Assembly (NCBI GenBank): GCA_934276635.1
Contig: CAKQTH010000007.1
Coordinates: 1 to 59,110, forward strand
DNA length: 59,110 nucleotides
Source of the DNA: an uncultured Alphaproteobacteria bacterium
GTDB taxonomy: Bacteria; Pseudomonadota; Alphaproteobacteria; RF32; CAG-239
Reading direction: 5' to 3'
This document shows, in pieces, positions 1-8,387 of this stretch (position 1 is the stretch's first letter; each line of letters begins with the position of its first letter). The translations under genes were made by a program, and so were the position numbers. Below the pieces are notes generated by a model. It was not told the DNA's origin and ran no database searches. It worked only from the letters and a program-made list of their open reading frames with translations.

Positions 1-33
1 CTAACCGGCACCATTTTTTATAATAGCTCCTTT

Positions 34-70
34 GAAAAAAATCCCCTGAGGCTGAGCCGAGGGGATTTTT
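34..70 (+). terminator. Rho-independent terminator
   Basis: A hairpin with arms AAAAATCCCCT and AGGGGATTTTT encloses a GC-rich loop and ends in a T run. It probably terminates a gene lying left of the window. The A run on the other side means it could also work on the minus strand. Confidence 0.75.
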
Positions 71-146
71 GCGTTGCGGATAATCGGCAATATTTTTGAT
101 TTATATACAAATATATTTTTTTTGTTTTATTTTTTTCATTTTTGAT

Positions 147-152
147 TATAAT
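147..152 (+). promoter_or_regulatory. -10 box of the structured RNA candidate
   Basis: A perfect TATAAT preceded by TGAT sits in a very T-rich stretch. No good -35 is visible; the best is TTGTTT about 19 bases upstream. Transcription would start near 158-160, just before the first hairpin of the RNA candidate. Confidence 0.45.
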
Positions 153-158
153 ACTACC

Positions 159-434
159 AGATGTGTTTTGCACATTTAGTGCCTTAAAGGCGCGGGGCTG
201 TCAGAGGCTCAATATTAGCATCGGTGTTTGGGTATAACATCGTCATATTATCAGCTGTTTCCAACAGTTGAAATAAATATATCCCCGATTCATAGAAATA
301 TGGTCGGGGAGCTCTTAGCGTATGTCCAAAAGCTATATTTCTATGTGAAATATGGCTTGAAAGGCTAAGAGAGTCATTTATGCTAATATGATTTCTGAAC
401 TCTCCGACCACCTTTAAGGGTGGTTTTTATTTTA
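159..434 (+). ncRNA. Candidate structured RNA or 5' leader with terminator
   Basis: No convincing ORF lies here, but the sequence is dense with complementary arms. In order: ATGTG/CACAT (161-175), GTGCC/GGCGC (180-195), CGGTGTT/AACATCG, an 8-bp hairpin CAGCTGTT/AACAGTTG, and a long-range 10-bp stem GGTCGGGGAG/CTCTCCGACC (302-311 with 398-407, one G-U). That stem encloses CTCTTAGC/GCTAAGAG and AGCTATATTTC/GAAATATGGCT. A CCCCGA segment at about 284-289 could pair instead with the same TCGGGG, so two folds compete. The RNA ends in a typical terminator (ACCACC-TTTAA-GGGTGGT then T-rich, about 407-434), 16 bases before the next start codon. It could be an independent ncRNA or an attenuating leader for the glycosyltransferase. 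I could not match it to tmRNA, RNase P RNA, SRP RNA or 6S RNA. Confidence 0.5.
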
Positions 435-449
435 TGGAAAGTTACTGCA

Positions 450-1616
450 ATGCCCAAATATATTTCATTTTTGTTTCCTTTTGACATAAGAAACATCAAA
501 GCGCCGTATCTGTGGATGATGTATAAGCAATTAGAACACAACAACGCTGATGATTTTTGTTTTATCGGGTCTGAAGAATATTTTTTACCTCCCGAAAATT
601 TTTCTTCAAGATGGGAAAAGAAATTCAGCCCGGACGGATATAAAAAATCGGAGCATATTCCGCATAAATATATCATAGACAAAGAGATATTTAATCCGTT
701 GAGAGCTGAAAAAATTACGGACAATTATACATGGAAGTCTCTGATAGAAGATGTTTTTCCGCCTTTGGAAAATCGATTGAAGGATATTTTTGAAGATATT
801 GTAAAAAAATATAAAATTGAGGCCGTTTTTACATTATGCAACTGTGCCACGCTTGAAAAAGTTGCTGCGGATTTTCATCTTCCGGTAATTCATGTTGAAC
901 TCGGAGCTTTACGCCGGCCCAGCTATATTAACACCGGATATTTTGATTTTTCGGGCTGCAACGGACATACGGAATGTGAGGTGCGATACAAAAAGTTTGC
1001 ACAGGAAAAAGATGCAAAGAATTTGGTTATGACAAAAGATAAAATCTTGCAAATGATTTTAAGAAAGCCAAAGAAAAAAATTGCGGCCGATATAAGAAAG
1101 GTTTTTTCACGCAAAAATTTTGAGCTCGGTATTCCTCAGCAAATTGAAGACGATTCAAATATTTTGGCATATTCAAACGGGTTTAGCAATTTTGAACTTT
1201 TGTCGCACTGCAAAAAATATTTTTCGGCTGATAATATTTTAGTCCGCAGACATCCCAGAGGAAAAGCAGATTATAAGATAGAAAATATAGATAAATCGGC
1301 AAATTCGAAAGATTTTATTTCTCGTTGCAAAAATATAGCGACCATAAATTCATCTGTCGGTCTTGAGGCTATGCTCTATGGAAAAGACACATGGATTTTC
1401 GGCGACAATCCTTTTAAGTTTATTGCGCACAAATCGCCGTTTTTTGATGCTGAAGATAACGATAAAGAAACAGAGGCAAAGTTGAGCTTTGCCATTTTCG
1501 GATATCTAATTCCGTTTGATTTGATGTTTAATCAGGAATACATTTCGTTCAGACTGTCAAGCCCTTCAGAAAGTCAAATTTACAAATATCATCTGGATTA
1601 TTGGAAAAATCATTAA
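450..1616 (+). CDS. Kdo/capsule-type glycosyltransferase-like protein
   Basis: The protein has 388 residues from the ATG at 450, which has GGAAAG 8 bases upstream; an in-frame start at 420 overlaps the preceding terminator and is less likely. The C-terminal half carries two motifs characteristic of capsule and O-antigen Kdo transferases of the KpsC/KpsS/WbbB (GT99-like) type. These are a RRHPRGK block around residue 280 and a TINSSVGLEAMLYGK block around residue 310, which in the family bind the nucleotide-sugar. No membrane segment or signal peptide is seen, so a cytoplasmic or peripheral location fits. It is probably a single-gene unit between two terminators. The likely role is adding a Kdo-like or other sugar to a surface polysaccharide; substrate and linkage cannot be read from the sequence. 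Upstream structured RNA may control it. Confidence 0.65.
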   Translation: MPKYISFLFPFDIRNIKAPYLWMMYKQLEHNNADDFCFIGSEEYFLPPENFSSRWEKKFSPDGYKKSEHIPHKYIIDKEIFNPLRAEKITDNYTWKSLIEDVFPPLENRLKDIFEDIVKKYKIEAVFTLCNCATLEKVAADFHLPVIHVELGALRRPSYINTGYFDFSGCNGHTECEVRYKKFAQEKDAKNLVMTKDKILQMILRKPKKKIAADIRKVFSRKNFELGIPQQIEDDSNILAYSNGFSNFELLSHCKKYFSADNILVRRHPRGKADYKIENIDKSANSKDFISRCKNIATINSSVGLEAMLYGKDTWIFGDNPFKFIAHKSPFFDAEDNDKETEAKLSFAIFGYLIPFDLMFNQEYISFRLSSPSESQIYKYHLDYWKNH

Positions 1617-1626
1617 AGCAAACAAA

Positions 1627-1654
1627 AAACATCGGAGAAAGCCGATGTTTTTTA
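1627..1654 (+). terminator. Rho-independent terminator
   Basis: A hairpin AACATCGG-AGAAAG-CCGATGTT followed by a T run lies 11 bases after the glycosyltransferase stop codon. Confidence 0.85.
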
Positions 1655-1732
1655 TAATCTGATATATTTTATTTTTGTTGACAATTAAGAGATTATTATA
1701 TATCCCTAGGCGTCAGACAAGAGGAGAGGACG

Positions 1733-2986
1733 ATGACAGTTTCGTGCGGTATAGATTTCGGGACTACGAATACAGCAGCCGCTGTGATAAAAAATGACAT
1801 TACTCCGCAGTTGGTTGAATTGGAAGACAATAATATCACAATTCCGAGCGCCCTGTTTTTTTCAGAAGATAACAAAGTTTATTTCGGCCGCCGTGCCATG
1901 AAAATGTATACGGATGCCGAGTCCGGCCGTTGTATGCGCAGCCTGAAACGCGTTTTGGGCTCTGATTTGATGTCTGTCGGAACTTATATAAACAACAAAA
2001 AATATTCGTTTATTGAAATTTTGAGCTGTTTTTTGCGCAACATTAAGAACAAAACAGACGCTTCGGCAGGGACAGAAGTTGAAAATGTTGTTATGGGTAG
2101 GCCGGTGCATTTTCGCGATAATGATAGTCAAGGCGATTTGCGGGCACAGGAAGAATTACGCAAAATTGCCGCCAATGTCGGATTTAAGAACATAGAGTTT
2201 CAATATGAGCCGATTGCGGCCGCGTTTGCGCACGAACGATTTGTTCAAAACGAAAAACTGGCCTGCGTTATAGATGTCGGCGGCGGTACTTCTGACTTTA
2301 CGATATTAAAAGTCGGGAAAAATCTGATGAAAAAAGCTGACAGAAAAGATGATATTCTGGCGAATGCAGGAGTCAGAGTCGGCGGAAATGATTTTGATAA
2401 AGACTTGTCGCTGAGCTGTTTTATGCCGGCGTTCGGATACAAGACAAAGCATAACAAAAAGGATATTGAACTGCCGGCTGCGCCGTATCAAACAATGGCG
2501 GAATGGAGCAAGATTAATTCTATGTATAATTATCAGGAGCTTAATTTTGCAAAAAAAATGCTTTATGACGCGGTTGAAAAAGAAAAAGTCCGGCGGTTTG
2601 TCGAACTGATTGAAAAACAGCTCGGATATTTGTTGTTAAATACGGTGGAAAATACAAAAATAAGGCTGACCGAGGTTGAAAGTCAAAATATTAAACTTGA
2701 TTATATATCCGACGCGCCGATAATAAATGCGACCAGAGACGATTTTGAAATGTCGATGCGTTGGGATATCCGGCGGATTTCGCGGCAGATTGAAGAGTGC
2801 ATAAAACAGGCTCAGGTTAAATCGTCTGATGTCGAGTTGGTTATATTGACCGGCGGTTCGACCGAGATTCCGGCAATAAAAAAATTGGTTGAAATATATT
2901 TCCCGAATGCCGAGTTGTCGCAAGAAAACAAACTTTCAAGCGTCGGGCTCGGACTTGCATACGACAGCGGCAGAAAATTTGCTTAA
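1733..2986 (+). CDS. Hsp70-family chaperone-like protein (YegD type)
   Basis: This 417-residue protein has the actin/Hsp70 ATPase fold. The phosphate-1 motif GIDFGTTNTA is at residues 6-15, phosphate-2 VIDVGGGTSDF is near residue 180, and the adenosine motif VILTGGSTEIP is near residue 375. It lacks the substrate-binding and lid domains of DnaK (about 640 residues) and matches the length of the YegD group of short Hsp70 relatives, whose clients are unknown. A GAGGAGAGGACG ribosome site precedes the ATG. It stands alone downstream of a terminator and is followed by convergent genes. A TTGACA at 1678 suggests a promoter, but no correctly spaced -10 is obvious. Confidence 0.85.
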   Translation: MTVSCGIDFGTTNTAAAVIKNDITPQLVELEDNNITIPSALFFSEDNKVYFGRRAMKMYTDAESGRCMRSLKRVLGSDLMSVGTYINNKKYSFIEILSCFLRNIKNKTDASAGTEVENVVMGRPVHFRDNDSQGDLRAQEELRKIAANVGFKNIEFQYEPIAAAFAHERFVQNEKLACVIDVGGGTSDFTILKVGKNLMKKADRKDDILANAGVRVGGNDFDKDLSLSCFMPAFGYKTKHNKKDIELPAAPYQTMAEWSKINSMYNYQELNFAKKMLYDAVEKEKVRRFVELIEKQLGYLLLNTVENTKIRLTEVESQNIKLDYISDAPIINATRDDFEMSMRWDIRRISRQIEECIKQAQVKSSDVELVILTGGSTEIPAIKKLVEIYFPNAELSQENKLSSVGLGLAYDSGRKFA

Positions 2987-3072
2987 TACTTTGATTGTCA
3001 GAAAAACTGCAGGATAATTTGAGCCGGATTATATATTTATTCTCAATATTTTCCTTACTTCATCAAATTTTT

Positions 3073-4695
3073 TTATTCAAACAGCTTTTGATAAAATTTA
3101 TCAAATTTACTGAAAATGATTGTTTGTTCAGTGTATGAATATTTTTCTGCGATAGTTTCAGTGTTTGAAAACAGAGATGTGCCAACACCAGCTTTTCCGT
3201 GTTGCAGCTCTGCTCCCATAATGTTTAATATTGTAGGAAACATATCTATTTGATTAAAAGTTCTGTTGACATTTAAATTTTTTTTCAGATTTTGCGGCAA
3301 ATTGAAGAAAGCATTATAGATACCGCCTCCTATCAGTGATTTTTGCCCCATTCTCCGATGATCTCCGACTATAATTAGTGTTGTGTTTTTATAGAATGGC
3401 TGATTTTCGAACCATGAGATAAAATTATTAAAATTGTTGATAGTTTCTTTTGCTTGATCCTCTTCTTTTGGAAAGAAAGGATTTTCTCCTCGGTGCAAGT
3501 CAAGAGTGAACATAACAGCCAAAAATGGTTTTCTTTTATCAATCAGAGTTATTTTTTCTTTAAATTTTTCGAAGACAAGTCTATCAGGAACACCCCACCA
3601 GCCATAAGCTTTTTCATATTCTTTCATTCCTGCGAACGATTGCAAATCATAAATGTTGTTTTTATCAAAACCATGCATTGTGAGAAATGAATCTGTTCCT
3701 GAAAATTTGATGTTTCCGCCTTGAACAAATAGTGTATTATAGTTATTGAATTTTGCAATATCTCCCAAATAAGTTATATTAGGGGTTTGAAACTTAAAAT
3801 TTTCACCAAGGTGATTTGATGCCATCAATATTCGTTCTCCGGTATGGAATTTAAAACCTTTGATTTTATATCGAAATATGTCTGAAAGATAATGAATGTG
3901 TGTTCCGCTGAATGCGGAAAATAAGGCTCCTTGAGTCCAATTTTGAGAATATCCTTCTGTTAAATTTGAAAATTTTACGGCGTTTTTATCGTTTATTTTT
4001 ACCCCCCCCCGCCGATACATATTATTATTTTCTATTGATGAATATTTGTTTTCAAAACTTTCAGCGAAAACAATTATAACATTTCTTTTTGCATCTTTTT
4101 TAATAGCAATATTTCCGACATATTGATAATTTTGCTCATAAAAATTTGTTGTTTTGAGTTCAAAAATGGCAGAAAACATATTTTCACAATTAATAAAATT
4201 AACATTAAAACACAATAAAAATAAGGCAATAACAGAAGCAAAAAAAGTATTTGTCGGGGAATAATTTCTCCACAAATTCAATAAATATATTATAAACAGT
4301 ATTTCTGACAGCAATAACAAATCATTTGTTTGAAATAGTGAAAAACGGCATAAAACAACATAAGTAAAAAGCAACAAAAACAAAAAATACAACAATAAAA
4401 TATATTGATTGCAAAATAAATTTTTACCATTGTATGTTTTTTTCAGCGCAAAAAATATTGCAACTGTCAAAACAATAGGTATGATAATTAAACAGCAAAT
4501 GATATCACGAATCAAGTTGTGCTCAACACCTTCTGTCCCGCCGTAAATTATGAAAAAAAACAATTGAGGAAAACTGACATCTCCAAAAGTATTTTTTGTG
4601 TAGATTATAAAATTCAATATAATCCAAAAAAGCAGAATGATAAAAAAATTGCATATACTTAATAGCAAATTGCTGCAAGCTGTTAGTTTTCTCAT
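3073..4695 (-). CDS. LTA synthase-like sulfatase-fold membrane phosphotransferase
   Basis: The protein has 540 residues. The N-terminal 180 residues form about five membrane segments; the rest is a periplasmic alkaline-phosphatase/sulfatase-fold domain of the LtaS/OpgB group, which moves phosphoglycerol or phosphoethanolamine onto glycans or lipids. Visible active-site elements are Glu212 in a VFAES block (metal ligand), Thr254 in the NWTQGAL block at the position of the catalytic Thr, HRGENP near residue 402 and a GDHRR block with Asp445-His446 (metal ligands). In an LPS-bearing bacterium the likely acceptor is a periplasmic glucan or envelope glycan; this is inference. The coding strand carries nine consecutive G (4002-4010), read as Arg-Gly-Gly codons 229-231, so slippage there would truncate the enzyme. 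Confidence 0.8.
   Translation of the reverse strand: MRKLTACSNLLLSICNFFIILLFWIILNFIIYTKNTFGDVSFPQLFFFIIYGGTEGVEHNLIRDIICCLIIIPIVLTVAIFFALKKTYNGKNLFCNQYILLLYFLFLLLFTYVVLCRFSLFQTNDLLLLSEILFIIYLLNLWRNYSPTNTFFASVIALFLLCFNVNFINCENMFSAIFELKTTNFYEQNYQYVGNIAIKKDAKRNVIIVFAESFENKYSSIENNNMYRRGGVKINDKNAVKFSNLTEGYSQNWTQGALFSAFSGTHIHYLSDIFRYKIKGFKFHTGERILMASNHLGENFKFQTPNITYLGDIAKFNNYNTLFVQGGNIKFSGTDSFLTMHGFDKNNIYDLQSFAGMKEYEKAYGWWGVPDRLVFEKFKEKITLIDKRKPFLAVMFTLDLHRGENPFFPKEEDQAKETINNFNNFISWFENQPFYKNTTLIIVGDHRRMGQKSLIGGGIYNAFFNLPQNLKKNLNVNRTFNQIDMFPTILNIMGAELQHGKAGVGTSLFSNTETIAEKYSYTEQTIIFSKFDKFYQKLFE
4002..4010. repeat. C9/G9 homopolymer tract inside the sulfatase-fold gene
   Basis: Nine consecutive C on the plus strand correspond to nine G in the coding strand of the 3073-4695 gene, within codons 229-231. 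As given the frame is open. Gain or loss of one base would shift it well before the metal-binding DH residues, so this could be an on/off switch. Confidence 0.7.
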
Positions 4696-4882
4696 TTAAT
4701 TTTGTCCTATTAATAACAGCCAGTATAATCTGACAACAACAAAATATGCAAGTGTTTTGTGATATTTAAGTCAAGCTTTTTAGTCTCTGTATTTAATACA
4801 ACTTTGAAACACTCAAAAAACTGTATTGTTTTTAGTAGATAATTTTATTCTATATTAAAAAGTGTAAAAGCATAAAAATTGA

Positions 4883-4910
4883 TTGATTTCATCACTGGTT
4901 TTGTTACAAT
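4883..4910 (+). promoter_or_regulatory. Possible sigma70 promoter of the DsbA-like lipoprotein gene
   Basis: A TTGATT -35 (4883-4888) and a TACAAT -10 (4905-4910) are 16 bases apart, about 37 bases ahead of the ATG at 4947. Match and spacing are fair, not perfect. Confidence 0.45.
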
Positions 4911-4946
4911 GCCCACATATTATTTATTAAATTAAAGGAACTGACT

Positions 4947-5963
4947 ATGAATAAAGCAGAGGTATTTCAAAACAAACATTGTCTATCAATTATAGCATTA
5001 GGTTTGACAATTTTCATGTTATCTGGATGTTTAGATGAAAATAAAAGTCCAAAATGTAATGAAAATCTTGAAGAGGTGCAACAAACTCTTTCTCAATGGC
5101 TAAAAGATGCAATGGTTAAGAAAGATGATGCAGTAAAAGATATAAATGTTATAATTACAAATATAAATGATATATATGAATACATATCTTCTCCAATGTT
5201 ATTAGGCACAACCTTATATGACAACTATAAAGATAGTCGTATTTGTCAAGCAAATGCTAGTGTCGAATTTTCTGGACCAAATATTAATAAGAATCTTATA
5301 AAAACAATAAATGTTCGTTATCAAATAACACATTCTATTGAAGGTAACAATGGTATGCAAATGGCAGGATCAGATGTTTCTGATTTAGGAAAAAATGGTG
5401 TTAAAAAACTTTTAGAAGCCATTGTTGACATGAATCGCGACAATATGCGGACTTTCATAAACCAAGCACCATTAACAACTCCAATTATAGGAAGTGTTAA
5501 TAGTAAAAATGATATTTTAGTATTTTTTGATTTCTCTTGTCAATATAGTAAGAGAATAGCCGATGATATCATAAAATTATCTAAAGAAGCTAAAGATACT
5601 AGATTTATTTTTATGCCGTTAAGTTTTGTGACAGACTTATCTCCATATCTGGCAAAAGCATCTTTAGTTGCAAATAAGCAGGGATATTTTTTACCATATT
5701 ATGAAGCTGTTATGGAAAATAACAAAATCGGGAGCACAAAAGAAGTAGATAAAATATGTGAAAAACTAGGATTAGATATGCAAAAATATCGTCAGGATAT
5801 GGAAGATACTCAGCTTGATGAGGATATTAAGTCTTTGATGTTATTATCGCAAAAAGTTAAAGTTCAAGGAACTCCATCTGTATATGTTAATGGTTATTTT
5901 ATTCAGAATCCAAACTACTATACACTTAAGGATAATTTAGAATCTAAAACTGGAAATGAATAA
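4947..5963 (+). CDS. Lipoprotein with DsbA-like thioredoxin fold and CxxS active site
   Basis: A 338-residue lipoprotein. Residues 13-28 are a hydrophobic signal with lipobox LSGC (Cys28). Residues about 30-165 match no family I recognise. Residues about 180-335 look like the DsbA/DsbG thioredoxin fold: a beta strand DILVFFDFS, then Cys198-Gln-Tyr-Ser201 at the active site, a helical insert, and the cis-proline loop Gly308-Thr-Pro310. In DsbA-type oxidoreductases the active site is CxxC; here the second Cys is Ser. A monothiol site cannot act as a simple dithiol oxidase, though it could bind a mixed disulfide or have only a structural role. AAAGGA lies 8-13 bases ahead of the start. Codon use is A+T-rich like the islands to the right. 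Confidence 0.7.
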   Translation: MNKAEVFQNKHCLSIIALGLTIFMLSGCLDENKSPKCNENLEEVQQTLSQWLKDAMVKKDDAVKDINVIITNINDIYEYISSPMLLGTTLYDNYKDSRICQANASVEFSGPNINKNLIKTINVRYQITHSIEGNNGMQMAGSDVSDLGKNGVKKLLEAIVDMNRDNMRTFINQAPLTTPIIGSVNSKNDILVFFDFSCQYSKRIADDIIKLSKEAKDTRFIFMPLSFVTDLSPYLAKASLVANKQGYFLPYYEAVMENNKIGSTKEVDKICEKLGLDMQKYRQDMEDTQLDEDIKSLMLLSQKVKVQGTPSVYVNGYFIQNPNYYTLKDNLESKTGNE

Positions 5964-6073
5964 AGGAAAAAACATGTCTTTAATTCATTGTTCAAAATGA
6001 AATAAAGAAATTAGTGATATAATCACAGGTCATTTGCCCCTTGTGATGCGTCCCAAAAAACTAGGAGTTTAAA

Positions 6074-6715
6074 ATGAAAAAGAAGTATTTGTCACTTGTT
6101 TGTGTTGGTGTATGTTTCTTACTGTCATCTTGTAAAATTGAGCTTAGTTCAGTTCTTAAAGTCAGTGAATTATTGTCATCTGAAACAAAAAATGTTAATG
6201 GGATTGTCTCTGTGGAAATTTCTAGTTGTTATAGTTATGAAGACTCTAGGCAACCATCTAGTTCTCTTTTAGAAGTGCAACAGAAAATTACAAATATAAT
6301 TCCATCTGCTGAATATGTTCAGTGTTATAGCAAAGCAATGAATTCCTATGCTGAATTTAAGATTAATATGAATGTGAAAAACAATCTAAATTTGCCTTCT
6401 TCAGGTATAACATTGGTAAATGATGGTAAAGGAACATTGGGATTACACATTCCAAATAATATTGCTAATCAAATTAAAGAATCACTATATGGTGAAAATG
6501 ATGTATCTATGATATTTACTATAATTAATGATACTGATACTACCGCTAAGTTTAATGTTTTAGGTGCATTTATTAATAATAAACCGCACCCTCTTGAAAC
6601 AGAAGTTATTTTACATCCGCAACAAAATGCAAATATTAAGTTATCAGATGTTGCTAAAGAATATATATTAGAAGGTAACAATTTTGTTATATTAAAACCA
6701 TCTAGTACTAATTAG
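6074..6715 (+). CDS. Lipoprotein of unknown function
   Basis: A 213-residue protein with a signal peptide and lipobox LSSC (Cys20). The mature part is rich in Ser, Asn and beta-forming residues and has three further Cys close together in the first 90 residues. I do not recognise the family. It follows the DsbA-like lipoprotein by 110 bases in the same orientation and shares its A+T-rich codon use, so the two may be an accessory envelope unit in which the thiol lipoprotein acts on this Cys-containing partner; that is speculation. TAGGAG lies 8 bases ahead of the start. Confidence 0.65.
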   Translation: MKKKYLSLVCVGVCFLLSSCKIELSSVLKVSELLSSETKNVNGIVSVEISSCYSYEDSRQPSSSLLEVQQKITNIIPSAEYVQCYSKAMNSYAEFKINMNVKNNLNLPSSGITLVNDGKGTLGLHIPNNIANQIKESLYGENDVSMIFTIINDTDTTAKFNVLGAFINNKPHPLETEVILHPQQNANIKLSDVAKEYILEGNNFVILKPSSTN

Positions 6716-6887
6716 ATATCTGTATATCAGGAAAGGAGCGATAATACCGATTTTAAACCGAAGTATTACTATGAAAGTATTGCTTGTATGTTCCTCACGG
6801 GAGCCTATTTGGATGTTTTTGCCAATGTGTCATTCAATTCTAAGCGAACAACATTTTATACAACAACAGGGGGGGAGGTGAAAAATA

Positions 6888-7493
6888 ATGAAACAAATCA
6901 ATGCTGCAGTGATGTTTGCCAACGCAGGTAAGGATAACGATATGAAATTGATTACCCCGAATATAAAATATAAAGATACTTTTATTGCTGCTTTGAAAGA
7001 TGGGTTTTGCTTTGGGTCTCAATCGCCGTTAGACGCTGAAAAAATAGTGGAAATTGAAAATGATTTTGAACAATATTTAACGACAAAGGTTTTAACGCCT
7101 TATGACCCGACGCCCAAGCTGCGCGATGACGGCAAATATTACCCTAATGTGCCGCAAATTTCGTATTGGCTGATTGATGATAATCAATTTATCGGGGCTT
7201 TTAATTTGCGCACAGAACTCAATGACTTTTTGCTGTATATCGGCGGCAATGTCGGGTATGGAATCACGCCAAAATACAGAAGAATGGGGTATGCGACTAA
7301 CGGGTTGAAATTGCTTATAGCCAAAGCTCAAGAATTAGGCATGGAAAAATTATTGATAGCGGCAAAAGAGGATAATGTCGGCTCTTGGAAAGCAATTGAA
7401 AAAAACGGCGGTGTTTTGGAGAATATCATTACCCAGCCATGGGAACATACCGGACAAAAATATAAACGTTATTGGATTGAGGTTCACAAATAA
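6888..7493 (+). CDS. GNAT-family N-acetyltransferase
   Basis: A 201-residue GNAT acetyltransferase. Acetyl-CoA-binding motif A is seen as GYGITPKYRRMGYATNGLKL near residues 125-145, followed by a motif B-like segment with Asn-x-x-Ser-Trp (DNVGSW) typical of the family. The acceptor substrate cannot be predicted. Many family members start at a Met equivalent to residue 19 (6942); the strong GGAGGTG site at 6874-6880 favours the start at 6888. The ribosome site is fused to a run of seven G, so slippage could change spacing or strength. Base composition is closer to the backbone than to the neighbouring lipoprotein genes. Confidence 0.8.
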   Translation: MKQINAAVMFANAGKDNDMKLITPNIKYKDTFIAALKDGFCFGSQSPLDAEKIVEIENDFEQYLTTKVLTPYDPTPKLRDDGKYYPNVPQISYWLIDDNQFIGAFNLRTELNDFLLYIGGNVGYGITPKYRRMGYATNGLKLLIAKAQELGMEKLLIAAKEDNVGSWKAIEKNGGVLENIITQPWEHTGQKYKRYWIEVHK

Positions 7494-7517
7494 AGATATA
7501 TTCTCTCTCCTTTTTTT

Positions 7518-7526
7518 CCCCCCCCC
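7518..7526. repeat. C9 homopolymer tract in a T7-C9-A9 block
   Basis: Directly after the GNAT gene the sequence reads seven T, nine C, nine A. The T and A runs can pair across a C loop. No gene reads through it. It may be an unstable simple-sequence block rather than a functional terminator. Confidence 0.5.
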
Positions 7527-7689
7527 AAAAAAAAAGTATTTTACATTGGCAGTCCTTGACAAGAGGCCTATTTTATTATCAGTTTTTGTTTTATTTATAA
7601 ACAGGGATTGTAAGAAATGAGTTCTGAAGTAGTGTAAAAATAGGCTATGTTGGTATTATAACATTCGAACTCGATTTTATTATTAAAAA

Positions 7690-7720
7690 ACAAGGGCTTA
7701 AACCTAAATTTAAGCCCTTT
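7690..7720. terminator. Hairpin / bidirectional terminator next to attachment repeat A
   Basis: A perfect 10-bp hairpin AAGGGCTTAA...TTAAGCCCTT with A and T runs on its sides lies just left of the first copy of the tRNA-Gln 3' end. By position it corresponds to the terminator hairpins found beside repeats B and C. Confidence 0.65.
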
Positions 7721-7727
7721 GCACATG

Positions 7728-7772
7728 GTGGCTGGAGTGAGCTTGCAATACACGGACTAGTTTATATTGATT
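7728..7772. repeat. Attachment-like repeat A: left boundary of island 1
   Basis: GTGGCTGGAGTG at 7728-7739 nearly copies the last bases of tRNA-Gln as read on this strand (GTGGCTGGGGTG at 20291). The following 33 bases match those after the second copy at 10899 (both contain GCAAT-x-C-x-CGGACTAGTT and ATTGATT). The right part is therefore an element end and the left part a tRNA 3'-end duplicate. Farther left, AACATTCGAAC at about 7660 also occurs left of repeat B. Confidence 0.7.
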
Positions 7773-7904
7773 ATTTTTTGAGCCGGTTAACTTCTGGGTG
7801 TTAGGAACCTGAAGTTGATTTGCTTATTTTTTCTATTTTAGAAACCAAGTTTTAAGGATTTTTATCTATGGTGATCTTATGAAAAATTAATCAATGAGGG
7901 AACT

Positions 7905-8387
7905 ATGTCTAATAGCAGAACGAAAATTATCAATACAATTGGGGCTGATTTACTGGTAAAAAATTTAGAAGCAGATGAATTTAGTTATCCCAAAGCTTTG
8001 CAAGCTGTTGGGAAAACAATAGATGAATCTTTGGTGACATATAAAGGAACTAAACATAAAGATTTAGATATTCGTTTCGTTAAAGGTAATATCTCTGTGT
8101 TGGTTGAAACAAAACCGAATTTTGATAGAGAAGATAAAGATAAAGTATACCACCAACTTCAAGCATATGTAGAATATGAAAAGGTTCTAACAGGAAATAA
8201 AATCATTGCTATTTTAGCTAATACAGAAGATGAACGTATAAAAGTTTGGTGGGGAAGTGATTTAACAATAGATGAATCCCCCAACTTAAAAACCAATATG
8301 CGCTCAAGACGTTTGATGAATACGCTGATTTATACTTGGGAAAGAAAAATAACAAAGAGCAAGTTATTAAAAATACATACGCATTAA
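7905..8387 (+). CDS. BcgI-like restriction-modification protein, N-terminal nuclease part (frameshifted)
   Basis: A 160-residue reading frame with a PD-(D/E)XK nuclease core: Asp in DLDIRF (residues 50-55), then VETKP with the Glu-x-Lys pair. This is the HsdR-N-like nuclease found at the N-terminus of type IIB/IIG enzymes such as BcgI. After residue 147 the frame becomes nonsense and stops. The methylase continues in the -1 frame from 8345, within a run of five A (8345-8349). Adding one A, or a -1 ribosomal slip, would join both into about 608 residues, close to the 637 of BcgI A. Either the gene is inactivated or phase-off, the sequence has an error, or the shift is programmed. GAGGGAACT precedes the ATG. 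Confidence 0.75.
   Translation: MSNSRTKIINTIGADLLVKNLEADEFSYPKALQAVGKTIDESLVTYKGTKHKDLDIRFVKGNISVLVETKPNFDREDKDKVYHQLQAYVEYEKVLTGNKIIAILANTEDERIKVWWGSDLTIDESPNLKTNMRSRRLMNTLIYTWERKITKSKLLKIHTH

Noticed and set aside
159..434. Identity as tmRNA, 6S RNA, RNase P RNA or SRP RNA
   Set aside because: I could not find the tmRNA tag reading frame and acceptor ends, the RNase P core sequences, the SRP tetraloop domain or the 6S open-bubble layout. It is left as an unnamed candidate.
184..724. Minus-strand ORFs of 75 and 113 codons at the left edge
   Set aside because: They run antisense through the structured RNA and the glycosyltransferase, have no ribosome site and show no protein-like composition.
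1678..1704. TTGACA ahead of the Hsp70-like gene as a defined promoter
   Set aside because: The -35 is perfect but no -10 lies at 16-18 bases; TATATA is at 13 and TATATC at 15, so I only mention it in the gene entry.
6771..6881. 36-codon ORF containing the G7 run ahead of the GNAT gene
   Set aside because: It has no ribosome site at useful distance and low-complexity ends; the G7-AGGTG is better explained as the GNAT ribosome site.
7518..7535. T7-C9-A9 block as a transposon end
   Set aside because: No partner end or target duplication is visible; simple-sequence instability explains it better.
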